64,000 nucleotides of DNA from an uncultured Paracoccaceae bacterium (GTDB lineage Bacteria > Pseudomonadota > Alphaproteobacteria > Rhodobacterales > Rhodobacteraceae). The notes under the pieces were generated by a model that saw nothing but the letters and a program-made list of their open reading frames with translations, was not told the origin of the DNA and did not search any database. The position numbers and the translations under genes were made by a program. Below are positions 53,703-63,079 of this stretch, piece by piece. The stretch covers positions 1-64,000 of the forward strand of contig CANMAI010000005.1 in the NCBI GenBank assembly GCA_947495795.1. The letters run 5' to 3'. Numbering within the stretch: the first letter of the stretch is position 1; each line of letters begins with the position of its first letter.

Positions 53703-53744
53703 GCGTTGAACAAAAGACGACACAATTTAACTAATGTTCAACGC
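53703..53744. promoter_or_regulatory. Perfect 10-bp inverted repeat, candidate SorC-regulator operator
   Basis: GCGTTGAACA (53703-53712) and TGTTCAACGC (53735-53744) are exact reverse complements. Their axes are 32 bp apart, about three helical turns. They lie in the roughly 280-bp divergent promoter region between the transporter operon and the oxidoreductase/acoABC-like operon. SorC-family regulators are tetramers that bind paired sites, and a SorC gene ends the plus-strand operon. The assignment is inferred. Confidence 0.6.
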
Positions 53745-53891
53745 GGCTATTCTGTCAACATAAAATACCGATATTCCTAGACGGGAATTGCTGGTTCAGC
53801 GGTGCCTTGCAGGCCGACTTGAACATGCGTATTGACGAATTTACAAAAGTTCTGAATAGTGAAAGCCTACGCCTCAGGCAGGATGAGTTTC

Positions 53892-55229
53892 ATGACAAGC
53901 AATGTAGCACTGACAGGGCTCGCCAAGGATCTGAAAGCGCGACAGGACGCGGGAAAACCGGTGCGGATCGGCCTGATCGGCTGTGGCGAGATGGGCACCG
54001 ATATCGTGACGCGGGCTGCCCTGATGGATGGTGTGGATGTGGCTGCGATTGCCGATCTCAGCCCCGATGTGGCGCGTCGTGCGGTGGATATTGCCCATCA
54101 GAGCGAGGGGCATTCGGGGAGTGCCGCCTCTACTGCTCAACTGAACAGCGTGATCGAGGATGGGAAAACGGCGATTGCCGAGGACGCGGGCCACATATTG
54201 GAAAGCGGGCTGATTGATGTGGTGATCGACGCCACGGGGGTGCCTGCCGTGGGCGCAGAGCTTGGGCTCGCCGCGATGGAGCGAGGCAAGCATCTGGTGA
54301 TGATGAATGTTGAGGCCGATGTGACCATCGGCGCCTACCTGAAGGCCGAAGCGGACCGGCTTGGCGTGGTCTACTCCCTCGGCGCGGGGGACGAGCCTTC
54401 CTCCTGCATGGAATTGATCGAGTTCGTGTCGGCCATGGGCCATACCATCGTGTGCGCGGGCAAGGGCAAGAACAATCCGCTGAACATTGATGCGACACCA
54501 GATGCCTATATTGCAGAAGCCGAGCAGCGGAACATGAACGCGCGGATGCTGGTGGAATTTGTCGATGGCTCCAAGACCATGGTGGAGATGGTGGCGATAG
54601 CCAACGCAACCGGGCTTATCCCGGATAAGCCGGGGATGCATGGGCCTGCGGCCGGGCCGAAGGAGCTTTCGAAGACACTGATACCGGAGGCGGATGGCGG
54701 GCTACTGTCTGCGGCTGGCCGTGTGGATTACTCCATCGGCAAGGGCGTGGCCCCCGGTGTTTTCGTGATTGCGGAAATGGGCCACCCGCGGGTGCGGGAG
54801 CGGATGGAGGATCTGAAGATGGGGGAGGGGCCGTATTTTACCTTTATCCGCCCCTACCACCTGACCTCGCTGGAAGTGCCGCTGACCTGCGCGCGCGCGG
54901 TTCTATATGGCAAGGCCGATATGGTGCCGCTGGATCGGCCTGTGGCCGAGGTGTGCGCTGTGGCCAAGCGCGATCTCGCGGTGGGAGAGACGCTGGATCA
55001 GATCGGAGAGTATTGCTACCGGGCATGGGCGATGGAGGCCGATGAAGCGCGGGCGGCGGAGGCTATTCCCTGCGGGCTCTTGGCGGGTTGTACCGTGACC
55101 ACGGCAATCAAGAAGGGGCAACTGATCACGAAGGCGAATACGTTTATTCCTTCGGATTCCAGGATTGCGCAGTTGCGTGCCCGGCAGGATGCAATGCTGC
55201 TGGGGCAGGGGGAAGGTGCGCATGCCTGA
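53892..55229 (+). CDS. NAD(P)-dependent oxidoreductase with C-terminal SAF domain
   Basis: 445 residues from the ATG at 53892; an ATG at 53883 in the same frame is possible (AGGA at 53880). The N-terminal Rossmann fold has VRIGLIGCGEMGTDIV and a homoserine-dehydrogenase-like continuation (VVIDATGVPAVGAELGLAAM, then VMMNVEAD). The C-terminal 100 residues (PLDRPVAEVCAVAKRDLAVG) are a SAF/AFP-like beta-clip. This domain pair occurs in uncharacterised sugar- and polyol-linked dehydrogenases. It is the first gene of the plus-strand operon and overlaps the E1alpha gene by 8 bp. It likely makes the 2-oxo or dicarbonyl substrate for the following complex, which is my inference. Confidence 0.8.
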   Translation: MTSNVALTGLAKDLKARQDAGKPVRIGLIGCGEMGTDIVTRAALMDGVDVAAIADLSPDVARRAVDIAHQSEGHSGSAASTAQLNSVIEDGKTAIAEDAGHILESGLIDVVIDATGVPAVGAELGLAAMERGKHLVMMNVEADVTIGAYLKAEADRLGVVYSLGAGDEPSSCMELIEFVSAMGHTIVCAGKGKNNPLNIDATPDAYIAEAEQRNMNARMLVEFVDGSKTMVEMVAIANATGLIPDKPGMHGPAAGPKELSKTLIPEADGGLLSAAGRVDYSIGKGVAPGVFVIAEMGHPRVRERMEDLKMGEGPYFTFIRPYHLTSLEVPLTCARAVLYGKADMVPLDRPVAEVCAVAKRDLAVGETLDQIGEYCYRAWAMEADEARAAEAIPCGLLAGCTVTTAIKKGQLITKANTFIPSDSRIAQLRARQDAMLLGQGEGAHA

Positions 55230-56232
55230 TACAGCCGCCGAAAACATCCCGTTTGCTGTGCGTACGTATAGTGCGGAGGCATTGAGCGAGGCGTTTCGCA
55301 AGATGCTGCTGATCCGTAAATTCGAGGAGGGGGCAGAGGCCTGTTATACGCGCGGCCAGATCCACGGGACGATGCATCTTTCCATAGGGCAGGAGGCGAG
55401 CGCCGTCGGCGCCTGCATGGGGTTGAGCGATGCGGACAAGATCACCTCCACTCATCGCGGGCATGGACATTGCATCGCCAAGGGCGCGGATGTGGCCCGG
55501 ATGTTTGCGGAATTCTTCGGCAAGGAAACGGGGTATTGCAAGGGGCGCGGCGGCTCCATGCATATTGCGGATGTGGCGAAAGGAAACCTTGGGGCCAACG
55601 GGATTGTGGGGGGCGGGTTGCCCATTGCTGTAGGCGCTGCCCTCGCTGCCAAGCGGCTTTGTACCGGCGCTGTGACGATGTGCTTTTTTGGGGATGGGGC
55701 GAACAACGAAGGCGCATTTCACGAGGCGCTGAACATGGCCTCTGTCTGGGCGCTGCCGGTGGTTTTCGTGTGTGAGAACAACAGGTACGGCATGTCCAAC
55801 GCGGTGGAAAAATCTACTGCTGTGGCTTCCATCGCGGATCGGGCCCCCGCTTATTCCATGCCCGGGACAAGTGTGGATGGCAATGATTTCTCGGCGGTGG
55901 CCGAGGCTGTGGAGGCCGCCGTTTCCAGCGCCCGCGCGGGCGAAGGCCCTTCGCTTGTGGAACTGGTGACATATCGGTGGCGTGGGCACTCCAAATCGGA
56001 CAGGAACCGCTACCGCAGCAAGGAAGAGATTGCGGAGTGGATGGCGAAGGATCCTCTCGCGGGGATGTCTGCGATGCTGCTGGAGCACGGCATTCTCTCA
56101 GAGGGTGACATGGCGGAAATTTCGGCATCCGTGGAGCGTGAGATCGAGGATGCGATTGAATATGCGCGGCACAGCGCGGGGCCAGAGCAAGCCGAGATTA
56201 CCCGCTATGTGTATACGGATCTCGCCTCTTGA
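55222..56232 (+). CDS. Thiamine-diphosphate 2-oxoacid/acetoin dehydrogenase E1 alpha subunit
   Basis: 336 residues from the ATG at 55222. Characteristic stretches are [40 protein letters not shown], the ThDP motif [20 protein letters not shown] ending VFVCENN, and the phosphorylation-loop-like [20 protein letters not shown]. Length and sequence are those of AcoA/PdhA-type short alpha subunits. It forms an alpha2beta2 tetramer with the next gene product. In an acetoin-type operon it would cleave a vicinal dicarbonyl or hydroxy-ketone. Here the substrate is open. Confidence 0.88.
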   Translation: MPDTAAENIPFAVRTYSAEALSEAFRKMLLIRKFEEGAEACYTRGQIHGTMHLSIGQEASAVGACMGLSDADKITSTHRGHGHCIAKGADVARMFAEFFGKETGYCKGRGGSMHIADVAKGNLGANGIVGGGLPIAVGAALAAKRLCTGAVTMCFFGDGANNEGAFHEALNMASVWALPVVFVCENNRYGMSNAVEKSTAVASIADRAPAYSMPGTSVDGNDFSAVAEAVEAAVSSARAGEGPSLVELVTYRWRGHSKSDRNRYRSKEEIAEWMAKDPLAGMSAMLLEHGILSEGDMAEISASVEREIEDAIEYARHSAGPEQAEITRYVYTDLAS

Positions 56233-57236
56233 ACGTGCAGGCAGACGCCGTGCGCACGCTTTCCTATGCGGAGGCTTTGCGGGAGGCGATGGATATAGCC
56301 CTTGGCGCTGATCAGCGCGTTGTTCTGATCGGCGAGGATATCGGCATCTATGGCGGTGCGTTTCAGGTAACGGGCGATCTGGTGGAGAAATACGGCGAAG
56401 ACCGTGTGATGGATATGCCGATCTCGGAGCTTGGAGGTGCGGGGGTTGCGGTGGGGGCTGCGATGACCGGGTTGCGACCGATCTTTGAATTCCAGTTTTC
56501 CGATTTTGCGACGCTGGCGATGGAGCAGATCGTTAATCAGGCGGCGAAGGTGCGCTACATGCTGGGGGGTGCCGTTTCCGTGCCATTGGTGATGCGGTTC
56601 CCCGCAGGCTCCGGCACTGGTGCGGCGGCTCAGCACAGCCAGAGCCTTGAGGCTTGGTTTGGCCATGTTCCGGGCCTGAAGGTGGTGCAGCCCGCAACGC
56701 CGGAGGATGCGAAGGGGTTGCTTCTGGCGGCTTTGGAAGACCCTGATCCTGTGATGATCTTTGAGCACAAGCTGCTTTACAAGACACGCGGGCCGGTGCC
56801 GGAGGGGGCTTATCTTACGCCTATCGGCAAGGCGTCCCTGCGAAGGGAGGGGCGGGATCTGACAATTGTTGCCACAGCGATCATGGTGCAGAAGGCGCTG
56901 GAGGCGGCGGAGGTTTTGGCGGGGGAGGGCGTGGATGCGGAAGTGATTGATCTTCGTACGATCCGCCCGATTGATCGTGAGACGGTGCTGGAAAGCGTGC
57001 GCAAGACAGGGCGATTGCTTTGCGTTTACGAGGCCGTCAAAACGCTGGGCATCGGCGCGGAGATAAGCGCGATGGTGGCCGAAAGCGATGCGTTTGATTT
57101 TCTGGATGCACCGATTGTGCGGCTTGGCGGGGCGGAGTGCCCTATCCCCTATAATCCGGATCTTGAGCGGGCGGCAGTGCCGCAGGTGGCCGATATAATT
57201 GCAGGGGCCACGGATCTCGCGCAGGGCCGCACCTGA
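56229..57236 (+). CDS. Thiamine-diphosphate 2-oxoacid/acetoin dehydrogenase E1 beta subunit
   Basis: 335 residues. The frame starts with a TTG at 56229 overlapping the alpha stop (TTGA); a GTG two codons later (56235) is the alternative. Key segments are [80 protein letters not shown] and the C-terminal [20 protein letters not shown]. It supplies the Glu that activates ThDP in the E1 heterotetramer. Confidence 0.88.
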   Translation: MNVQADAVRTLSYAEALREAMDIALGADQRVVLIGEDIGIYGGAFQVTGDLVEKYGEDRVMDMPISELGGAGVAVGAAMTGLRPIFEFQFSDFATLAMEQIVNQAAKVRYMLGGAVSVPLVMRFPAGSGTGAAAQHSQSLEAWFGHVPGLKVVQPATPEDAKGLLLAALEDPDPVMIFEHKLLYKTRGPVPEGAYLTPIGKASLRREGRDLTIVATAIMVQKALEAAEVLAGEGVDAEVIDLRTIRPIDRETVLESVRKTGRLLCVYEAVKTLGIGAEISAMVAESDAFDFLDAPIVRLGGAECPIPYNPDLERAAVPQVADIIAGATDLAQGRT

Positions 57237-57237
57237 T

Positions 57238-58500
57238 ATGCCTGTAGAGGTGATCCTGCCCAAGGTGGATATGGATATGACGGTTGGCACGATCGCCGCC
57301 TGGCATGCCGCAGATGGTGATCGCGTGGAGAAGGATGCGCCGTTATTCGATATAGAAACCGACAAGGCGGCGATGGAGGTGGAAAGCCCGGCCAGCGGCT
57401 TTCTGCACCACATCTGCGCTGAAATTGGTGCGGAGGTAACCATCGGTACGCCTGTAGCCTGGATTTATGCGGAGGGGGAAACGGTTGGGGAGGCGCCGCT
57501 GGTGTTTGTGAAGAGGCCGGTTTTCGAAGAGGTGCCGCGCGATCGGGATGAGCCGGCTGCACAGCGCGAAGATGCGCCCACCCTGACCGATAAAACGCGC
57601 GCGACACCTGCAGCGCGCAGGCTGGCGGCATCCGAAGGGCTGGATATTGCGGAGGTTGCTGGCTGCGGGCCCCGGGGCCGGGTTCAGGCTGCCGATGTGG
57701 AGAGAATGCTGAAAGGGCCGGAGCCGGATCGGAGTTGGCAGAGCGCGCGCGGGCCGCTGAACGTGCTGTACAGTGGTGGTGGTGACGGTTTGCCTATCGT
57801 GATGATACATGGATTTGGTGCGGATGGGGGCGGATGGAAGGCGCTGGAGGAGGCGCTGCCGCCCGGGCATCCCCTCTTCAAGATCGAGCTTTCTGCACAC
57901 GGGCGCTCCCCCCTCAGCCGGATCGACGGTTTTCGCGATCTGGCAGCAGCGGTGCGGGAGGCGTTTGATGCTTTGCAGTTGGATTGCGTGCATCTGATCG
58001 GGCATTCCCTTGGCGGCGCGTTGGCGCTGGCACTTTCAGCCACGCGGGCGCGGAAGATTGACGGGCTGACACTGATTGCGCCCGCGGGGCTTGGCCCCGA
58101 GATCAACGGAGACGCTCTTTTCGGCCTAGCCCGCGCTACAAAGGTGGAGAGTCTGCGCCCATGGATGCAGCAGCTTGTGGCTGATCCCGGCGTGATAACG
58201 GAGCGCTTTGCGAAGGCTGCGATGCAGTCCAGGCGGGACGCTAATCTGAGGGCCGCTCAGCACCATATGGCGGAAGCGCTTTTCCCCGATGGTGTGCAGG
58301 CGTTTGACATGACGGTGGCGCTGAAGGAGCTTGACTGCCCGGCGCGGATTGTGTGGGGCCGGAGGGACAGGATGATACCGTGGCGGCACGCTTTACAGGC
58401 GCCTGGAACGGTTGCGCTGCATCTTCTGGAAGATGTGGGGCATTTGCCGCATTTGGAGCGCCCAGAACTTTTGGCTGGCCTGATGAGGGATTTGCGGTGA
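57238..58500 (+). CDS. Lipoyl/E3-binding protein fused to alpha/beta hydrolase (AcoC-like E2)
   Basis: 420 residues from the ATG at 57238. The lipoyl domain (1-78) carries the attachment Lys43 in DIETDKAAMEVESP. A peripheral subunit-binding domain (about 118-155) reads ATPAARRLAASEGLDIAEVA then GCGPRGRV. The catalytic part is not the usual E2 acyltransferase but an alpha/beta hydrolase (about 165-420) with the nucleophile elbow LIGHSLGGALALA and the terminal His of EDVGHLPHLERP. This is the architecture of AcoC in acetoin dehydrogenase systems. No E3 (dihydrolipoamide dehydrogenase) is encoded here, so a shared E3 is expected. Confidence 0.87.
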   Translation: MPVEVILPKVDMDMTVGTIAAWHAADGDRVEKDAPLFDIETDKAAMEVESPASGFLHHICAEIGAEVTIGTPVAWIYAEGETVGEAPLVFVKRPVFEEVPRDRDEPAAQREDAPTLTDKTRATPAARRLAASEGLDIAEVAGCGPRGRVQAADVERMLKGPEPDRSWQSARGPLNVLYSGGGDGLPIVMIHGFGADGGGWKALEEALPPGHPLFKIELSAHGRSPLSRIDGFRDLAAAVREAFDALQLDCVHLIGHSLGGALALALSATRARKIDGLTLIAPAGLGPEINGDALFGLARATKVESLRPWMQQLVADPGVITERFAKAAMQSRRDANLRAAQHHMAEALFPDGVQAFDMTVALKELDCPARIVWGRRDRMIPWRHALQAPGTVALHLLEDVGHLPHLERPELLAGLMRDLR

Positions 58501-58529
58501 TATACAGCGCATTGGATTGAGATAAAACG

Positions 58530-59531
58530 GTGGGCGGTTTGGCCAATCTGAAATCTGCGACGCGTGAGCCGAATGCGAAAGTTGCCTCTGGCGATCCGCA
58601 GCGCGCGCTGCGCATCCGGGCCGCGTGGATCTACTATGTGGAAGAGCGGACGCAGCAGGAGGTGGCCGAGGCGCTGGGCATAAACCGTGTGGCGGTAACG
58701 CGGCTGCTTTCGGAGGCGCGAAAGAGGGGTGAGGTTTCCATCCGCGTACATTCTGATCTCGCAGAGATCATCCGGGTGGAGCGCGAGCTAGAGCAGGCTT
58801 TCGGGTTGAAGCGGGCCATTGTTGCCCCACTTTCGGACCCTTCCAAAGACCCGACCAAGACGATTGCTGCTGCCGCAGGGCGCTACATCAACCAGACCAT
58901 CACGCACAACATGACAGTGGGCGTCGGCTGGGGGCGCACTTTGCATGCGACGCTGGCGCATCTGGAAAACCGGCCCCTGAAAAACGTGCGGGTCGTCTCT
59001 TTACTGGGTGGGATTTCGGAGGCCAAGCGCTTCAACCCGGCGGAATTTGCCTGGCAGTTCGCGGAGCTTTTTGATGCCGAGGGCTTTCTCGTGCCCGCGC
59101 CCGCTCTGGTGGACAGCAACCAGACCAAGATCTCGCTGCTGGAACATTGCGGGCTGGATCAGGTTTTCCAGATGGCCGAAGCGAGTGATATTGCACTGCT
59201 GAGTTGCGGCGGTGTGACAAGCCTGACCACATCCTACCGGCTCGGCCATGTTTCCGAGGCGGAGCGTCAATCGTTGATCGCGGCCGGGGCCGTGGGGGAT
59301 GTGCTTTACAATTTCATCAACGAGGCGGGCGCGGTGGTTGATCATTCCGTCAATTCACGGTGCATTTCCGTTAGTCTGGAGCGCTTGCAGCGCATCAAGG
59401 AGCGGGTGTTGATCTCTGGCGGAGCGGAGAAAATTGCCATTATGCTGGCGGCGATCAGAACGCTGCAGCCCACCACGATTGTGACCGATGAAGCAACTGC
59501 AGGCCGCCTGCTGGAGAGTGCGCCGCGTTAG
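58530..59531 (+). CDS. SorC-family sugar-binding transcriptional regulator
   Basis: 333 residues from a GTG at 58530. The N-terminal HTH reads IYYVEERTQQEVAEALGINR then VAVTRLLSEARKRGEV. The C-terminal SorC sugar-phosphate-binding domain includes THNMTVGVGWGRTLHATLAH, VVSLLGGISEA and LLSCGGVTSLTTSYRLGHVS. Family members (DeoR/SorC of Bacillus, EryD, LsrR) respond to phosphorylated sugars or polyols. As last gene of the plus-strand operon it probably controls both arms of this locus through the inverted repeat at 53703-53744. The PfkB product could be the effector. Confidence 0.9.
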   Translation: MGGLANLKSATREPNAKVASGDPQRALRIRAAWIYYVEERTQQEVAEALGINRVAVTRLLSEARKRGEVSIRVHSDLAEIIRVERELEQAFGLKRAIVAPLSDPSKDPTKTIAAAAGRYINQTITHNMTVGVGWGRTLHATLAHLENRPLKNVRVVSLLGGISEAKRFNPAEFAWQFAELFDAEGFLVPAPALVDSNQTKISLLEHCGLDQVFQMAEASDIALLSCGGVTSLTTSYRLGHVSEAERQSLIAAGAVGDVLYNFINEAGAVVDHSVNSRCISVSLERLQRIKERVLISGGAEKIAIMLAAIRTLQPTTIVTDEATAGRLLESAPR

Positions 59532-59549
59532 AATAGGAAGGCGTCGGCT

Positions 59550-60044
59550 TCAGACATCGGACGTGGTTGCATCCAGCACCTGCCATTCCCAGCGCAACAC
59601 ACCTTCGAGCGCTGGCAGTGCGGGAAAGCGGAAAACGGTGCGAAACCTGCGCGTCTGCTCGGGCGGGATAGCCACCCGGGCGATGCCCTTCTCATCGGAG
59701 ATGACCAGACATTCGGTGAGCTCGCTTTCCGCTTCGGGGCAATCAAAGAGCCGGACCTCGACGTCGAAATCTCTGAGATTGTAGGCGGTGGAGAGGTTTT
59801 GTACCCGGCCGGAGAGCACGGTATATCCACCTTCCTCCGTCAGCGTTACATTCATCAGGTTCACGTCTTCTGCCGTGATCTTGTTCGCCTGCTGCTCCAC
59901 AAGCCCTCCGCCCAGAATGAAGTAGGTACTGACCGCGCCACCAAAGACGACCAGCACAATCACTGCGACGGCCCGAAGCTGGGGATAAAGGAATGCGACG
60001 GTAATGCTGCCGACGATGATCAGAAAGAGTGCTGCAATGGGCAT
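59550..60044 (-). CDS. Membrane-anchored protein with FxLYD-like domain, unknown function
   Basis: 164 residues. Two closely spaced N-terminal hydrophobic segments (MPIAALFLIIVGSITVAFLY and AVAVIVLVVFGGAVSTYFIL) precede a roughly 115-residue extracytoplasmic beta domain. That domain contains LSGRVQNLSTAYNLRDFDVE and VRLFDCP, a pattern like FxLYD/MJ0042-type domains (V-x-N-x-S...DF-x-V-x-L-x-D). A Cys pair (FDCPEAESELTECLV) could form a disulfide. It stands alone between convergent/divergent neighbours. Function unknown. Confidence 0.7.
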   Translation of the reverse strand: MPIAALFLIIVGSITVAFLYPQLRAVAVIVLVVFGGAVSTYFILGGGLVEQQANKITAEDVNLMNVTLTEEGGYTVLSGRVQNLSTAYNLRDFDVEVRLFDCPEAESELTECLVISDEKGIARVAIPPEQTRRFRTVFRFPALPALEGVLRWEWQVLDATTSDV

Positions 60045-60118
60045 GGGTTACCTGTGATTTGCTTGAAGAGGATGTATGGCATGGGAGGCCGTGTTTCAAA
60101 CGCCGATGTCCGGGAATT

Positions 60119-62116
60119 TCAGATCTCTGCCAGCCGGGGCCGTGCTGTGGCCTCTGCCCGGGCCTTTCCTTCGATGAAAACGGAGCGGCCTTCGACCGTT
60201 GCGCGCGTCTCCGAAAACTGTGTGGTGATCTCGGGCTCTGCCGCTCCAGCGACGATTGCGGCGTTGCGGGCTTCGGCTTCGGCAAGGCTGCACGCTGCAC
60301 TGATGGCTGTGGCGAGATCTGATTTTACTGCGATGCTTTCTCCTTCATGCACGGCAAAGCCGCCTTCCGGATGTGCCGAGACAAGAATTTCGCGGGCAAC
60401 GGCGATCCGCCCGGCGACAGCGCCGATGGCGTTCGCCACACCCGCCTCTACGGGGATGATTGCGGGTGTACCCAGTTTTTCGGCGATGCCCGGATAGTAT
60501 GTGGAAGCTGCGGCGCCAAGGCCTATCAGAGGATGGGCAAGGGCGACGCTTATATTGGTTGCGCGCGGGGCATGGCTCAGGCCCGCCCGGATAATGGGAT
60601 CGGTTGCGGCAGCGGCTGGCAGCCCGTCTGCCCGAAGGGTGACGTTGAGGATGGCATTGGCCGATGCCTCTTGAAGGGCAGCGATTATGCGGTGCGCAAG
60701 CGCCTCCGGGCTTGCTGCGACCGGTTGGCCACGCCCGTCTTTCTGGCGGGCCATCAGCATGGCGCCGACCTTGGCTGCCTGCGTGTTCCAGCCAGACTGG
60801 AGGCCGATGATATGTGCCGCATCGCTGGGTGTAAGCGCTGCGATGCGGATAAGGCCGCGTGCGGAGAGCTTGGCGAGATGGGCGCGATCCGTGCGGGCTT
60901 GAAGGAGGGTGGCGAGCGCCACGGGTTCTGCTCCGAGGCGGCTCAGAAGAGTTTTGGCGGCGGGCTCCAGGCCTGCGCTGCGAAGCCCTGCATCTGCGCT
61001 GGCCAGCGCGAACTGGCCGTCAAGCTCCTGCGCAAGAGGATGATTTGCCTGAGCCTCAAGCGCCGGAAGGATACCCGGGTGTTCCTCGGCAAGGAGAGAA
61101 AGGGGGAGGGCGCGATCGGGCCCGAGGGTGAGCCCGGCATCAAGGCCGGGAGAGAGGCGCACACGGCTATCGCCGCCAAGGCCCGTAGCCGTCATCTCGA
61201 CCGCGTCCACCATTGTGGTATGCGGCCCGATGCGCGCGCCTTCCGGGCTGAGGCGCGGGCGGCCTTCATGAAGGATCGCGATATCGGTTGTTGTACCTCC
61301 GATATCGGCCACCACGGCATCTTCTGCGCCGGTAAGCGTGGCGGCCCCCACAAGGCTGGCGGCTGGGCCGGAAAGGATCGTCTCTATCGGGCGCTGGCGG
61401 GCAAAGGCGGCTGACACAAGCGCGCCGTCTCCCCGGACGAGCATGAGGGACGCTGTTATGCCTCTTTCGCTGAGCGTTGTTTCCGTGGCAGCGATCAGAG
61501 CGCTGATCAGGCCGATCAGGCGTGCGTTGAGCACCGTGGTAACCGCGCGCTTTGGGCCGCCCAGCTTGGCGGACAGCTCATGCCCGCAGGTAACGGGCAA
61601 GCCTGTGGCCTCCTGCACGATCTTGCGCGCCTCCACCTCATGGGCCGTGTTGCGGCTGGCGAAGGCCGAGACAATCGCGATACCCTCCACCGTTTGGGCA
61701 TTGGACAGTGCTGCTTGGCGCAGCGCTTCGGTATCAAGTGGTGCTGCAGGTTGGCCTGATGATGTGTGCCCACCCCGGATATGGATGCAAGGATCACCGG
61801 CGAGTGCCTGTTGTAGGCCACCCCGCGCGGCGTCTGCTGTATCAAAGCCAATGAAGATGAGGGCCGTGCGCCCGCCATGGCCTTCGACAAGAGCATTCGT
61901 CGCGAGCGTTGTGGAGAGAGAAACGAGGGCGATGGTGGCGGGATCCACACCGCTTTTCGCAAGGACGGCATCTATCGCGCCGGCGATACCAAGGGCCAGG
62001 TTGCCGTGGGTGGTGAGGGCCTTGGCGCTGTGGCGCACAGGATTCTCGTGGCCCTCTTCAAAAAGCACGGCATCGGTATAGGTGCCGCCGGTATCAAGGC
62101 CGAGGAGGAGGGGCAT
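60119..62116 (-). CDS. Hydantoinase A/oxoprolinase-family protein (HyuA-like), without HyuB
   Basis: 665 residues from the ATG at 62116; an upstream in-frame extension to 62158 is uncertain. The N-terminal actin-like ATPase starts LLLGLDTGGTYTDAVLFEEG, followed by LSTTLATNALVEG. The second nucleotide block is ADIGGTTTDIAIL and the metal/active region GPHTTMVDAVEMTATGLGGD. HyuA enzymes use ATP to open hydantoin, oxoproline, acetone or N-methylhydantoin-like amides, usually with a HyuB partner. No HyuB gene is adjacent, and this shorter, self-standing type is seen in several bacteria. Substrate unknown. Confidence 0.85.
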   Translation of the reverse strand: MPLLLGLDTGGTYTDAVLFEEGHENPVRHSAKALTTHGNLALGIAGAIDAVLAKSGVDPATIALVSLSTTLATNALVEGHGGRTALIFIGFDTADAARGGLQQALAGDPCIHIRGGHTSSGQPAAPLDTEALRQAALSNAQTVEGIAIVSAFASRNTAHEVEARKIVQEATGLPVTCGHELSAKLGGPKRAVTTVLNARLIGLISALIAATETTLSERGITASLMLVRGDGALVSAAFARQRPIETILSGPAASLVGAATLTGAEDAVVADIGGTTTDIAILHEGRPRLSPEGARIGPHTTMVDAVEMTATGLGGDSRVRLSPGLDAGLTLGPDRALPLSLLAEEHPGILPALEAQANHPLAQELDGQFALASADAGLRSAGLEPAAKTLLSRLGAEPVALATLLQARTDRAHLAKLSARGLIRIAALTPSDAAHIIGLQSGWNTQAAKVGAMLMARQKDGRGQPVAASPEALAHRIIAALQEASANAILNVTLRADGLPAAAATDPIIRAGLSHAPRATNISVALAHPLIGLGAAASTYYPGIAEKLGTPAIIPVEAGVANAIGAVAGRIAVAREILVSAHPEGGFAVHEGESIAVKSDLATAISAACSLAEAEARNAAIVAGAAEPEITTQFSETRATVEGRSVFIEGKARAEATARPRLAEI

Positions 62117-62163
62117 GGGCGCGTTCTCTGCGTTGGTCTTGGCTGTGGGGTAGCGCAAGCGGA

Positions 62164-62673
62164 TCAGAAGCGAAAGCCGCTTGGGTAGCTGTGAAGCCCG
62201 TCATAATCCGCCTTGCCGAGAGGCAGGCCCGATTGGCGGAGCGTGGCGTAGCCCATGGTGAGGTGGAAGAAGAAGTTTGGAAGCGCATAGAGGGAGAGAA
62301 ATTCCGCGGCGCTTTGGGTAAGATCGGCCATTCCGGCGCGGTGTGTGATTATGCGCTGAGCTGCGCCGTTGAAGTGTTGAGGTTCCAGCGCGGCCAGCAG
62401 GGCGGAGGCTTCTTTCCCCCGGCGAAGGAGGGCACTGCTGTCCGCGGCTTCGTTGGAAAGCTCTGGCACATCCCGGCCAATGAGGGGAAAGGTGGCCCGG
62501 AGCGTGAAGCCCTGCGCCGTCTCAAGATGCTCTCCTGCCGTGAAGGTATCGGGTGCGATGCGCTCTGAAAGGGCTGCGCTGCCTTCGGGGCAGCGTGACA
62601 CGATCACCCCGATGCGAGAGAGGTAGTGCAGGAACACCGGCACACTTGCCCTGAACAGCCCTTCATCCGTCAT
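62164..62673 (-). CDS. DUF1993-family protein
   Basis: 169 residues from the ATG at 62673. The pattern ASVPVFLHYLSRIGVIVSRC, then LLALEPQHFNGAAQRII, and the C-terminal LYALPNFFFHLTMGYATLRQ then GLPLGKADY, corresponds to the DUF1993 family (helical bundle related to DinB-like proteins). Many members have an N-H-x-x-H metal-type site; here FFFHLTMGYATLR contributes His. Function unknown. It lies 47 bp upstream of the HyuA gene on the same strand. Confidence 0.8.
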   Translation of the reverse strand: MTDEGLFRASVPVFLHYLSRIGVIVSRCPEGSAALSERIAPDTFTAGEHLETAQGFTLRATFPLIGRDVPELSNEAADSSALLRRGKEASALLAALEPQHFNGAAQRIITHRAGMADLTQSAAEFLSLYALPNFFFHLTMGYATLRQSGLPLGKADYDGLHSYPSGFRF

Positions 62674-62680
62674 GAATTGC

Positions 62681-63079
62681 CTAGCCGGAGCTACGCAGAG
62701 AGCGGAGGAAAAGCCCGATCCCGCCGACGAGAAGCACGACGATGACGAGGAGATCAAACGCGCTCATCGTCACGAGTTGGAGGTTGAGGTTGGCAATTAC
62801 GCCGAAGATGAGCGCAATAAGGGAGCCAATGGCGAGGAGCCAGCCGATGAAATTGCGGGAATTGTAGAAGATCATCCCGATGCCGAACATGAAGGGAATG
62901 AGGACCATGCCGCTGGTGACCGCAAACCCGCCGAAGGAAAAAGCGACCGTTCCGAAGCCGAAGCTCGGGCGGACGATGATGCCGCGCAGAAGCAGGTAGC
63001 CGCCGCCGCACATCATGATCAGGCCCAGAAGAAAGCTGCCTGTCCCGCCCTCGGTGCCGCCTGCGCCGCGTCCTGCCAT
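62681..63079 (-). CDS. Small polytopic membrane protein
   Basis: 132 residues from the ATG at 63079 (GGAGAGACAC upstream). Four hydrophobic segments: GTGSFLLGLIMMCGGGYLLL, FAVTSGMVLIPFMFGIGMIF, IGWLLAIGSLIALIFGVIAN and AFDLLVIVVLLVGGIGLFLR. The N terminus is Gly-rich (MAGRGAGGTEGG). It resembles uncharacterised membrane proteins; no family recognised. It is 7 bp upstream of the DUF1993 gene, so they are probably co-transcribed. Confidence 0.72.
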   Translation of the reverse strand: MAGRGAGGTEGGTGSFLLGLIMMCGGGYLLLRGIIVRPSFGFGTVAFSFGGFAVTSGMVLIPFMFGIGMIFYNSRNFIGWLLAIGSLIALIFGVIANLNLQLVTMSAFDLLVIVVLLVGGIGLFLRSLRSSG

